Below are positions 25,085 to 36,722 of a stretch of DNA of 64,000 bases, one piece after another. Within the stretch, counting starts at the first letter, position 1; each line of letters opens with the position of its first letter. The DNA comes from Taxillus chinensis. Lineage: Eukaryota; Streptophyta; Magnoliopsida; Santalales; Loranthaceae. The stretch lies in NCBI GenBank assembly GCA_023512835.1, contig CM042089.1:28958440-29022439 (forward strand). Direction: 5' to 3'. The position numbers and the translations under genes are program-made. Below the pieces are notes generated by a model. That model had not been told where the DNA came from, did not search any database, and was given only the letters and a program-made list of their open reading frames with translations.

Positions 25085-28000
25085 CATTCAATTTCTTAAA
25101 TTAAGAATACTCATAGGAGTTTAAGGTTTCATGACTCCACTTCAAAATTTAGAGACTAACTTATTTTTTTCACATCAAAAAATCGGGTCGAATGTAAAAG
25201 CAAAATTACTTATCACAGAGCCACTATTTCTCCTACTTCAATATAGCGCCAAATTCCAAAATTACATAACTGGTTCTGAAACACAAATAACCATTTATTT
25301 TGTGGGAAGCACTTTGCTAAACGCATTTTGTACAAACTGTTATCATCCTACGAGTGAGTAAAGAGGCAATATAATTGCTAAATTGGTGCAACTATTTACA
25401 TTTTCATGACATTTCATAATGATAATCCCCTTAATTTGATAGCTACAATAGATGGCAAGCCAATAAGAAAATACTGCTCTGTACATCCTCAAGTTCATGT
25501 GCTGAAAGTAGAACCAATTTGTAACTGCAGGCCATACAAGGGCAACTAAAATGACACCATCCTATCTACCTGTATCAGCCAAATCCCATTTTTACCAGAA
25601 ATGAAAGCTAAAAAAACGAAAATAAATTTTAAAAAAAAAAAACATAAGGAGACCCTGAAATACAATAAAGGTAGTGTTACAGACGAACATAATGGGGTGC
25701 TGGAAGGTAAGTTTCCATCAGGAAAAAGAATAACAAAAATTTTTCTACCAATAAGAGGCAAATTTTTTGCTTTGTAGCCTGTTCACCATATCGCTCAGCG
25801 GCTCAGCACAGGTACAGCCCTCCAAGACCATCTTTAGGAAATCTGGGCAGGCAGCATAATACAGAACTTCAGCGTGGCGGGCCTAGTCAGAAGAGGCCAC
25901 CTCGGTAACGTAAATGCACAAGGTCCATCCTGTCCAGCAGCCAAACCCAAGAAGAACACTGGAATCCTAGCAAGTATATTATTGTACATGAACCTTTTGT
26001 TTTTTAACTACACCTAGAACTACAAGCTAGTATAGCACCAATGATTTGCTCTAAATCTATCTACCAACGTCAACTTTGACGCACTCTACTGAACCACATA
26101 GCAAAATTACGAATATACAAGTGCTAAATGCAAAACAAATCCACTGCATCTAATCATCACCATACCCTTCCCCTATTAGTTCTGAGTCTTCGGAAAGGAG
26201 AAAAAAGCCCATCAGGAGTCAGATATCCAGAAGCTCAGAAGACCATGGCGTACAGCAGAAGTTGAAGGACCTTCAAAATGGTTCACTCTATAAAACCACC
26301 ACAACAGGCAGAATTACAATCGCCAGTATTGGGATCCATCTTCAATGGCAAGTTTCTGTAGAAGTATGGTAACATCAGAAGAAAACATTACCGAAGGATA
26401 TTGCTTCATAAGAACGGAAAATTTGGTAATAATGTATCAACAAGGCATTAACGGGATGGAAAATTAGACTGTCGGTCAACCGAACAAGCTATCTCATCCA
26501 AAATTTAATAAACCCCGAAGTCAAATAAAACTGGTTAAAACAATAGAAGTATAGAACACAGTGAACAAAAAAGAAAAGAGAACAAACCATCAGCAGTATA
26601 AGAAGTACGGGGTTTATACACAAGCGTGTGTATATATATATATATATAAATAGCGGGAAAAAAGGAGAATATACAGGGTTCAACTTCAAAAACAAAAAAA
26701 ACAAAAAAAGTCTGTGCCCAGCATGCAACCAAGCTGAAGAGTACATAAATACATGAACGTGCCTCATTCATTACTTCAAAACGTGGAGAGTGAGCATGGG
26801 CCACAACATTAATTTAAGGTGCATTTATGCAATTTGAAACAATGCCATGGTGTAGAAATCAATGGAGAGTATTTGGCAGATGAAAAATTTTACTTGCAGG
26901 TAAGGGTCTGTGTAGGGGCACCCTTAGTTGCACGTAGCAGACCTCTTGAAAGATACTATGGCCTACCAACTACTTGTCACGCACCCGAATTCAAAAAACC
27001 TAAAACCATAAACATGACTTTCTCTTGCCCACCTAAAAGGTCAAGGGATTAGTAACAAGCACTAATAGAAACTATACCACGGGTGCCGTCTCAATTATAT
27101 AAACTTGTACAGTCATACATTAAATATAATCAAACATACATATAATATATCAAACAGTATACAGACACTACATCACAAACAGTGTAAAGATTGACAAAAT
27201 AATTGCCACACTTGAAAGTGTGATATATCTAATGATACATAACCTAGTGGAAAGATTGACAGAACTCACTTCAGGTTCCACGGAAGCATTTTCGAGGAAA
27301 GACAGGTGCAAAACATGGCAACAAAAAGGGTTGCTTAAAAATCGATACAAAACTATAGTAAGTAAGAAATAACAACAGCTGATTGAAAATGCCACCAAAG
27401 CAATAACCAAGGTACATCACAACCAATTCTTCAATTACAACACAAGCTGGAGAACAAACATGGCTGTGATAGCTTTTAGAGCGTCAAGGCAACAAAGGCA
27501 TTGAATCTTCTTCTCACTAGGCGAGGTAACACCAGGACGTCGCCTAGGCAACCAACCAAGGGAAGGCATTTCTAATGTATTTGTTCACATAATAATATTT
27601 ATCATATATAGTCATAGATCTTTAGCAGAGTTTTTTTCATTTGATTAATTAAGTATCCGTGATAAGCTGTTCTTCGCTCGGCTGGTAGAGTGTCGTATTT
27701 TAATAAAATAAATTACCAATTAAATGAAAACAAAACACACTAATTTCTGTGTTTAATAAATGTAAAACAATCACAAAAACTTAAATGACTAAATTGGAAC
27801 ATTAAAATTATATCAATCAAATCAATGGAAGTTGATCCAGGGTATAATGGTGACCAATTTGATAAGTTGATGAACAAAAGAGGATGCCAGAAAGTGGATC
27901 ACAGATGCCCGAAACAGGAGCAGGGCTGTCAGGGACAGAAGAACATACAGCAGGAAGAAGAAGAAGCTGCTGGAAGGAATCACCAGAAATATTATTGAGA

Positions 28001-30259
28001 AGAGTCAACCAACTGATATGGTGAGATCAGAGCGAGAGAACCCTAGTTGCCACAGGAAGAAGGCAGCACAGTGAGAGGAGAGACGGAGCAGTGTTGCACG
28101 GTGGAAAAGCTGGGTTGGGGCTTATTTTAAAAAAATGGATGCAAACAAACATTATTTTGCCACGTATAAAGATTTAAAAAAAAAATCCTTTATTCAGATG
28201 CTTTAAAAACTATGATGCCTATTCATAATTATTTATTTAATATGGAGAAAGGCTCAAAAGTATGTGAGGCTGTGCGGTACTGCTCCTAAGTCAGAAAGGC
28301 AGGCGTCTCAATCTTGAACAACAACAAAAAAAGAAAGGAAATTTTTAAAAAATAGATGAAATGAAATAAAATTTATGCAAAATTAATTTTAAAATAATAA
28401 AGCCATAATAAAAATATCAAATATAGATATCCAAATATCTGATAATAATAAAACTATACTCATCATCCAAAGGTACATAAGTAGAAACTAATAATAATAA
28501 TAATAATAAATATAACTATAATAATTATACATAATAACAAATTCTAAAAATAATAATATCCTATTTGTTAAACCTATTTTTTAAGCTAATCAATTTTATT
28601 TTTTTCTTTCTAAAAACAATAATAATTAATAATAAAACAAAATAAAAATAGATCAAATAATAATAACAAAACAGACAAAAAAAATATTAATATATAGTAT
28701 ATACATATCAACACATCGGATTCGGCTGTAACCAGGTGCGGCGTCGGTACAGCAAGAGCAGAGGCATAGGCGGGCGTTCGAGCATTAGACATGTTTGTCT
28801 TTGTCAGGCCTAGGCCATAACGTGCATGACAGTCGTGAGGCGACATGATGGTTTCTGACGGCTTCAGTTCGGGCAGTAGGTTGGAGTTAGAGAGCAACAG
28901 ATTCCGACAATGCAAACTCCAAATAGGCTGCATGTTTCTTTTCTTCTTCTTTTTTTTTAAAACCTATTTAAACTTTTTTTTCTTTTTCGAGAGATATTGA
29001 GGTGCCCACCTCATCTCAACGGAAAAATGTGGCTAAGGTGCTCACCTCACCCAATCAAGCAGGTGTCAGCACCTTGGCGATTTGGAGCATCTGTTCTAAG
29101 GCATCTAAGTCCCGAAGCATCAACGAAGCATCTCTGCCCGTTTTTTCGAACCATGTTATAAAAAAACAATATTTTACAAATACAAAATAGTTACATGTAA
29201 ATGTAATAGTTCTAAAAACCCTCCATTGTGAGCAATATGATAGATATTAAAAAATACAACCAAAGGCAATCAAATCTTCAAACTTCACTATACAATTTTT
29301 TGGACAATTATATTTTTTATCCTACATAGTTGTATGGGGCTTTCCATAGAAGACAATTTTACAATTGGTGTGAGACAAAGCACCCTACTAGAGTACAACA
29401 AACTCTTATACTAACAAGCTTCAGCATTCAGCAATACTTTCAAACAACCCGCCCACTCATGCCCTTACAAATTGCACAAGGATGTCATAGTAACTCAAAC
29501 TGTCACCCATCACAGCACCCAATACCATCTCACCTCCCTCACGCCACTTAAACCCACATTTCTACAACATGGGAGGGTGCATTGTAATGGGGTGATAACC
29601 CATATAGTTTTAGATTGTCAATCCCTGCCCAATTTGCTTGTTCCTTTTCCTTTCGTAATTTAATATTTCGTTACTTATAAAAAAAAAAAAGACTGCCCAG
29701 GACAATAGGGATACTAAAAGTAAAAAAAAAAACAAGTTTTAGATCTAAACTGGCACAGAATTCAAAGTGTTCTTCAATGGATATAAAATCCAACAAGATT
29801 TATGTTGAAATTTTAAAATAAATATGATTAATCAATCAATGATTGGATCACATGCCAAATCAATTATATACAAGAAATTCCAAAGTATACAACTTGTAGG
29901 GTAACTACCATCTTAACCAATGAGTGTACCAGTGGCAAGAGCAAGGAATTGATGCATGCTTTATGCTATGTAACCCTATGATGCCGATAAATCTACTTAA
30001 GTAATAATGCAGTTTTTGCTGTAATCTAAAAATTGGTCTCAACCACAATGAGACCATCAGTGACGTGGAGTCTAGCAAAACCAAACCATTTTTCTGCCAT
30101 AAATTTGACCCAAAATTAGTCATTGTTGCATCATATTATATGATTAGATAATAAAACATTGTAATTTATAAAGAAATAAACGCACCCACGAAATTTATTA
30201 AAACACCCACCACTGATATAAAATAACTAAGTTACCCCATATAAAAAAACCTGTCTGCA

Positions 30260-30500
30260 TATTAATATTCGAACATAAATTAAAAATTAAAATAACATTA
30301 TTCGAATATAAACATTTTTTAGAATTATTCGAACATAAATTGAATGTTTGAATAACATTATTCAAACATATAGTTAATATTTAAAATTTTATTTTCAAAC
30401 AAATAATATTTGAATAACATTAGTAGAACATAAATATAATGTCCAAATAATATTATTCAAACTTTCTATTTATGTTTTAAGATTATTATTCGAACAGCCT
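30260..30500. repeat. Degenerate repeats of TTATTCGAACATAAA
   Basis: At least six imperfect copies of TTATTCGAACATAAA or its variants (TTATTCAAACATA, TATTTGAATAACATTA) occur in both orientations, so parts are inverted. It could be a decayed MITE or an expanded local repeat. Confidence 0.7.
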
Positions 30501-30819
30501 TAAGAATAAATCTTTTCAAGGGTATTTTTTGTAATTTCACATGTGATTAAAAATGATAGGTGAATATGTTTTGCTTTTTGGAGGGTATGAGTATCCTTCC
30601 CCTTATAATTTTGTCTACCTTTTATATCAAATTATTGTCAATAAAACTAACAAAGTATACACAAAATTGTAAAATTATAACCTGGGCCATAATAAGACAA
30701 TTACTATGCAGTCAAGAAAAACAAGGCCGCAATGACAAAAGCATAACATGAAAAAAAATGAAACTAAATGACTAGTGCATAACTCTAGGAAGTTCTTTAC
30801 CTGACTAACTAAAATATAA

Positions 30820-33752
30820 TTAATTCCTAGGTGAATGCACAGCATCAGATCCATCTTCTGAAGAACTTTCACTGTCAGTGTCTGTTATAGAGAAACGAAT
30901 TAAATTTGATTTGAATAAATTTACTTTCATTTCACCAAGATGCACATAATCATTAAATAAAAAAATAAAACAGGATTAGTTACATATGCAAGCATGGTTA
31001 AAATTAATGTACCACTTGAAGAAGATCCAGAATCACTGCTAGAGCTCTCTGAGGAACTTGATTCACTCTCACTATTACCCTGTTTTTCTGCCTGAATAAG
31101 TGATTTCCCCCCTGCAATGTGTTTCAGTAATATATTGTTTAGATATCACCATACAAAAGGTATAAACTTAATGTGCACATTAGCATTTTCCGAATGCATT
31201 TTTACCTTCTTTATTTTCTTTTGGAACCTCTGATTCCGCTAGAGGAGGGTTCTGCAAATACATAATCAATAAATACTTGGTGAAGCTTCTGCACATTAAA
31301 AGGTAAAGCAGAAAAAACAATCCTCACCCATAGTCTTTACCTTATCATGAAGGTTCTGCAAAGCTTTAGATCTTGCTTGAAGAGCAAGTTCTGCTTTCCT
31401 CTTGTTCTTACTCAATCCCTTCTTGTAGTTTGTTACAAACCTATCAAGTTCCCACAGTGTCTCTGCATCAACACTATCAATGTCCACTTCAATTTCATCA
31501 TTGTGCTGACAGAGAGCTGAATTATTCTTCTTGATGATCTGGACAATTAGGTCAAGCTTCTCTGTAGGTAAATTTTGCAGATTTGTGCTTAGCTTTTGCT
31601 TTTCCTCATAAGTCATGTCTCTCTTATCGGGATCCTTGGCCTTAGGCTTCTTTGGCGCAGCACTCCTCACACGAGGAGTTGTAACCATGGGTTTCTGTTT
31701 AGAATCAACAGAATATATCATAGATTCTGATCTATCCAGGAACCTTCGTGGTTCAATTGTAGGCTGCCGTAATGCTGGGATAGTCTTTCTTGATGTATGT
31801 GTACGAAAACCTGCTTCATAATCTACCGCAAACCTCAACTCACGAATGTAATCAGCCTCAATAATGGCCCACCTGTCCTCAAATATTTTTGATAATTGCT
31901 CCGCCATCATATGAACATCTTGCCCTCTTGGGTTATATGTCATAGCATTACGAAATGTTAGTCTCACATCCTCTGCATATTCTCTTGGAGACTTGTACCA
32001 ATTCTTATTTAGTCTAGTTTTCACAGTACCTAAATCCATCGGCTCTTTGATGATGATGTGATAATCATGCAACCCCAGAGCCTCTACATCTACAGGTTCA
32101 TTGAACACCCAGCCGTGCTTGTGCTTCATCAATCTCTCAAGCAGAGTGCTACAGCTCTTGAAAAATTTACCCATCCCATAACCCAATTCAACCCCTCCAT
32201 GCTTCTTCCCAACCGATTTTGACTTCCTGTTAATTTCAGCTGGTGGGAATTTGTCTTTCCCAAGAAGGAACTCTGAATTCCTATAGAACTGATTTGCCTT
32301 CGGTGTCCTCTTCTCTTTCTCTAAATTATCACCTACACGCTGATTAGTCTCTGTCACAGATACACTAAGCTGGTTTAATGGCCTACTACGGGGGCCCACA
32401 GAAACAATGTCTGAGTGAGCCCTTTTTAACCTAATGTTGTTAGCACTGCCATTAGCAGGTGCTGACTGATGCAACTGATTAAAACTTGCATTAATCATCC
32501 CTTCTTTGGCTTCAAATTTTTGGACCATATGCCTAACCATATAAAGATCATCCTGAAACTTCCTCCTGAGCTCTTGCTTCTCCTGCTTTGACGTGGATGA
32601 CAAACTGATCTTTACTCGGTCTTCTAACCCCTGAGGACCCAACCTCATTGCACCAATTCCATATCCAGTACATGTCAGTGCATCCCCAGAATCCAGACCT
32701 ACTGCCACTACACGATTTAAAATTGATGAATCCTCTGACACTCCATCAACATGAGCAGTGGGCTGTTTCTGAGGTAAACTTGCATTGCCTGCCCCATTTC
32801 TGAGTCCATTTCCTAATACAGCCACCAGATCCCCAGAATCCTGAACTACAACTTGAGCCCGATTAAAACTTGATGAATTCTCTGATACCGCATCAACATG
32901 AGCTGCAAGTTGAGGCAAATTTGCATCATCTAAGCCATTCCCAAATCCATTTCGGAATCCATTTCCAAATCCAGCCAGTGGATTACCAGTTTCGCAAACA
33001 GCATCTTGTGTGCAATTTAAACTTTGAGGATCCTTCAACACAGCATCAACACGAGCTGTGAGATGTTTCTGCGACAAAATTAAATGTTCTGGACGATTCC
33101 CAGCTCCATTTTTAAATCCAACCTCTATATTACCAAATTCCAGTCCTACATCCCTTACACCATTTAAACTTAAAGAATCCTCCAGCACTGCTTCAACATT
33201 AGCAGTGAGCTTATTCTGATGTAAATTCACATCTTCTGATCCATTCCTGACCCCATGTTTGATTCCACCCAGTGGATCCCCACATTCCGGAACTACATCC
33301 AGGGCACAGTTAAAACTTGATAAATCCCTTGGCATCGCATCAACACCAGTTGTGAGTGGTTTCTGAGGGGAGTTCGCATCTTTGGAAGCATTCCCAACTC
33401 CATTTGGTGGATCCCCAGATTCAGGAACTCCACCCAGTACAAGATTAAAAGTTGGCAGATCCTCCAAAGTTGCATCATCGCGAGCTATGTGCTGTTTATG
33501 TGGCGAATTCGCATTCACTGAAGTCTTAGAAGGTGGCTGAGCTAGGCTACTGCTGATATTGTAACTGTTGCTGATTTCATTTCCGATATGGCTACTGTCT
33601 TTGTTGATGCCACCATTGTTAGTGTTGTCATTCTTCTTGAGGCCCTTGAAGGACTTCTTTCGGTAGTAGACCTTATTCGCCGTAGCCCATCTCTGCTTTT
33701 CCCTGAGCCCATCTCCCCCGCTGCCGTCCTCCACTGCAGCCTCCGAAGCCAT
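30820..33752 (-). CDS. GTE4: GTE4-like bromodomain and NET domain transcription factor (BET type)
   Basis: Exons on the minus strand are 33752-31341, 31251-31206, 31111-31013 and 30881-30820 (2619 nt, 872 aa). Start is MASEAAVEDG, matching the usual MAS start of plant GTE proteins; an in-frame TTG 39 nt upstream is not needed. The N-terminus KQRWATANKVYYRKKSFKGL is GTE4-type. Residues 84-370 are six degenerate repeats of about 48 aa. The bromodomain spans about 535-640, with PMDLGTVKTRL and the acetyl-lysine-binding Asn in MTYNPRG. The NET domain spans about 711-793 (MTYEEKQKLS, VDIDSVDAETLWELDRFV). The C-terminus is Ser/Glu/Asp-rich and ends HSPRN. Family knowledge: plant GTE proteins bind acetylated histones, and GTE4 supports the mitotic cell cycle. 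At 872 aa it is longer than Arabidopsis GTE4 (about 766), largely through the repeats. Confidence 0.94.
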
Positions 33753-33756
33753 ACAT
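33673..33756 (-). promoter_or_regulatory. Overlapping upstream ORF at the GTE start codon
   Basis: The transcript reads ATGTATGG: an ATG 4 nt upstream of the chosen start opens a 27-residue ORF in another frame that ends at TAA 33673-33675, inside the main ORF. Both ATGs have T at -3; only the main ATG has G at +4. Ribosomes starting at the first ATG would bypass the main frame, so leaky scanning could set protein output. Confidence 0.55.
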
Positions 33757-34858
33757 GTACCTCGTAGACCCTTGATTCCGCTAGCTCTCAAACCCTAACA
33801 CCCTATTGCGATTCAATTTCACGCCCCAACCCTAAATCCAATCAATCCGAACCAGTTTTTTTCCACAGATCGTTCCAGAACCGAACCCAAAAGGCCCTAA
33901 TTCCACCGTGGAAAGGGAAATTTTAGGGTTTTCCGAACGCAAATTGAAATCCTCCCGGATCCCAAAACCCTGATTTCACCTCGGAAAAGTGAAATTTTTA
34001 GGGTTTTCGAAACAGCAACTTGGAAATCAAAATACTCACATGAACGCAGTTAGGGTTTTGGATTCCATACCTCTTGGGAACTAGGGTTTTTGAATTCGAA
34101 TTAGCTGGTGGCCCCTCTTCGATCGAACCGAGCCGTCCCTCGCTCCTTTCCCTTCTTTCTGTTTCTCTACATTTATATGCGACGGGAGCTCTAGAGTGTT
34201 GGACTAAGGAACGATGGTGTTTCTACGCGCGACCATTGGGTTGTGCACTACACCTCCCATTCTAACGGGAACACGTAAGCTAACGGAAGTCGTCGTTGCG
34301 TTGGGTGGCGCGTGAGGCCCGCTTCCTTTGGCGCAATGGCGGCGTAGGGCTTTGGTACCCCAAATTCGACACCAACCTTTTTCCTGAAGTTATGCTCCGA
34401 CCGGTTGAGCTGATTTTCGAACATTACCGACCAGCGAATAACTAAATGACATGTAATATGTTGTGAAAAAAAAATCGTAAACGCTGTGAGCCATTAATAG
34501 CCAAAAAATGGCCTGATTGGTCCGTAGATTAAGTCTATAATGCTATAATAAATTTTTGACTAAATTTGTTAAATTAATTTTACCAACTATTTTAACAGTA
34601 TAAGTATTAAAAAGAGTACAATATAAAAAAATTAGAATAATTAAATATAAAGGATAACGGTTAACATTGGTATAAATATAAAAGAGGGCTCCAAATAAAA
34701 TTATCATAATAAAATAGTGAAAGATTTGTTTACTATATTATTGGTATGGTAACAAATAGCTAGTTGAATTTTATAAAAAAAATTAAAAACAATTAGCTAA
34801 GAAAATTATTCTGCCCTTTATTTGTCTTAAATCATAACAAAATACCAATGGAGACTAA
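33757..34858. other. 5' leader and promoter region of the GTE gene
   Basis: On the minus strand, 33757-34130 has repeated AAACCCTAA/TTAGGGTTT motifs (seen as cctaa and agggtttt at about 33790, 33930, 34010, 34060 and 34085). Such telobox-like motifs are common in promoters and leaders of plant growth genes. A pyrimidine-rich stretch at 34130-34170 suggests leader or start-site proximity. 34300-34858 is AT-rich with nothing recognised. Confidence 0.5.
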
Positions 34859-35912
34859 GGTCTTGTTTGATTTACGAATTATTTATTCCATTGAAGAGGA
34901 ATAAGCTGAGATTGAAAATAAATTAGTAATTCTCATTTCTTTGTTTTGGGTGTAATAATGAAATAGGCTACCTAATTATATTTTTTTGTTTGGTACATTG
35001 CATAATATTAGATCATGAAATAATATTTATCGACAATTCCTCCCACCTTGCTATGGCCTCTAGGCAAATCTCCAATCATCCTTCGACACCAAAGGAGGTG
35101 GAAGCCTAAGGTTCAAATGCAAATTTGAGTAATAATATGAGAGGTGAGTTATCGGACCTCAAATCCTCCTCTGACATAAACCCATCTCCATCCCTCTTTC
35201 CAATAATCTCCGACACTTCGTTGACTAAACAGTCCTCCAACTGTGGTCATCGAGCCTTCAACAAGTGGGGGAGTTGACTCGCTCTGGCACATGTTGAGCT
35301 CCTCGTCGCAATCATCACACTCTTGTCACTATTACTACTACTCAAGGAGGAGCAACTTTATGTCCTTCTCAAACGTGTCCCCAAACAATCCTTCATTGCC
35401 ACTTAGAATAGGCCCCATTCCCAATTCAAACAACATGGTTGACACCTAACATGATCGACATGGGTTTCAATGCTGAAAAATAAAAATTACACAAATAAAA
35501 GCGACAAGCTTCATCACTATCGTACACTCGTCAATAATAATAATCATAATAAGAACTACAATCGATACAGAGATTATACTTTAGGTATATAATCTTTTTG
35601 ACTAGGCGAAGCGATGGTGATGCTATCGAAGGCGACGTTATAGAGGCAATCAAGATGGAGAAAGATCGAGAGGATCACATATGAGGGAAAGCGGAACAAA
35701 TTTTTTGGGTATGCAGCTTTTATTTTCTAATCCCACTATAAGGGATTAGCTAAGCCACTCTTTTTAATGGCTTAGGTAATACAGTGTTTATGAGATTATT
35801 ATTCCCAATGGGATTAACTAGTCTATGATTAAATCTTACTGAATAAAATATTAGTTAAGATTGAAATTAGCTAATCCAATCCTATAACTTAATCCGTGAA
35901 CCAAATGAGCCC
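34859..35912. mobile_element. PIF/Harbinger-like non-autonomous element (1054 bp)
   Basis: The left end GGTCTTGTTTGATTTACGAA and the inverted right end GGGCTCATTTGGTTCACGGA form imperfect terminal inverted repeats continuing into ATTA. The sequence resembles plant Tourist/Harbinger-type termini. Flanks are TAA on the left and TGA on the right, compatible with a mutated 3-bp TAA duplication. There is no transposase frame inside, only short ORFs, so it would depend on an enzyme supplied elsewhere. Confidence 0.6.
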
Positions 35913-35952
35913 TGAATGAAAGTTAGTCCAAGAAAAGTTTTCCATAAAGTCG

Positions 35953-36316
35953 ATGTTGGACCCCATTTTGCCCGAGTTAAACGTACACATTTATTTTCCA
36001 CTTTAAACTTCTTTTTTATTTGTTAATTACTTTGTACAGATCAATAAAGAGACGTTACCGTCGATTCGAAGAGTGTATTTTGATGATTTATTTAAAAAGT
36101 CTTTCAAACGCCAAAAATCCAGTCCCATGTGATAGAGAATCAAATCTGAGGATCGACACCTTCGACCGCGCTCAAATCCGAGGCCAACGAAGAAGTTATA
36201 GTAAAAACCGTGTTTCGACCACTAATAATGACAAACTAGCGGCCAATATTCAAAATGACACTCTGGATCAGGTCACGAACCTTATTTTCTCACTCCACTC
36301 GTCATTATGAGAATTT

Positions 36317-36355
<39 letters not shown>

Positions 36356-36717
36356 ATATAGTCGTTTACAAAGCTTATTTTTGAAAATAAAATAAAATAA
36401 TTCTATTTTCTTATACCCGGGTTTGTCACAATTTAGGTTAGTGAAGTTTAGTATGGTACCTTGAGCGTTGATCATCATCCGCAATAGGGGCACCAGACTC
36501 CTCACTCAAGCTTGAGGTTCTTTAAGGCTCGTCCTTTTAAGACTTCCCCCTTCCGATAAATCTCATGGTGTATGGAACCCTCTACAGAGGAAGTTTAAGA
36601 ACCAACGAATAAGATAAACTCGACAATAGAAGCCCATTAGGGGTACTGACCCACATATTGTTTGCCCATTCTAGCCTTTCCTTTGAAGGATAGGTTCATT
36701 ATTTGTGTACCGACCTT
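35953..36717 (+). repeat. LTR-like retrotransposon fragment
   Basis: It starts TGTTGGACCCCATTTTGCCC, close to the start of the gypsy LTR at 41750 (TGTTAGACCTCATTTTGTCC), but the rest does not align obviously. It holds an AT microsatellite at 36319-36352 and no significant ORF. Probably a diverged LTR of a related Ty3/gypsy family. The right boundary is set only by the next insertion. Confidence 0.4.
36319..36352. repeat. (AT)n microsatellite
   Basis: About 16-17 AT units in the LTR-like fragment. Confidence 0.95.
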
Positions 36718-36722
36718 ATCAT

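Larger units (their letters stand above)
24873..30819. other. Intergenic region between the DUF455 promoter and the 3' end of the GTE gene
   Basis: No gene could be supported over about 5.9 kb. It should contain the DUF455 promoter (low end) and the GTE 3' UTR (high end). Notable pieces are a perfect 30-bp tandem duplication (25025-25084), a short open stretch on the minus strand at about 25758-25885 preceded by an AG, GC-richer blocks at 27480-27560, 28700-28930 and 29000-29160 that look like decayed transposon pieces, a segment ending in an A-tract near 29680 as in a SINE/LINE tail, and an A/T-rich repeat block at 30260-30500. Confidence 0.65.

Noticed and set aside
25758..25885. Possible last exon of an unknown minus-strand gene (short open stretch ending ...NRLQSKKFASYW, preceded by AG)
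   Set aside because: No upstream exon or homologue could be recognised, and other frames over the same bases are equally open.
27665..27700. A-box-like GGCTGGTAGAG
   Set aside because: No matching B box or cloverleaf downstream.
29290..29690. Possible SINE/LINE 3' end with an A-tract near 29680
   Set aside because: No RT-coding sequence, pol III boxes or target duplication could be defined, so it is mentioned only in the intergenic entry.
33753..33791. Extension of the GTE protein to an in-frame TTG start
   Set aside because: The ATG at 33752 gives the usual plant GTE N-terminus (MASE...); a TTG start is not needed.
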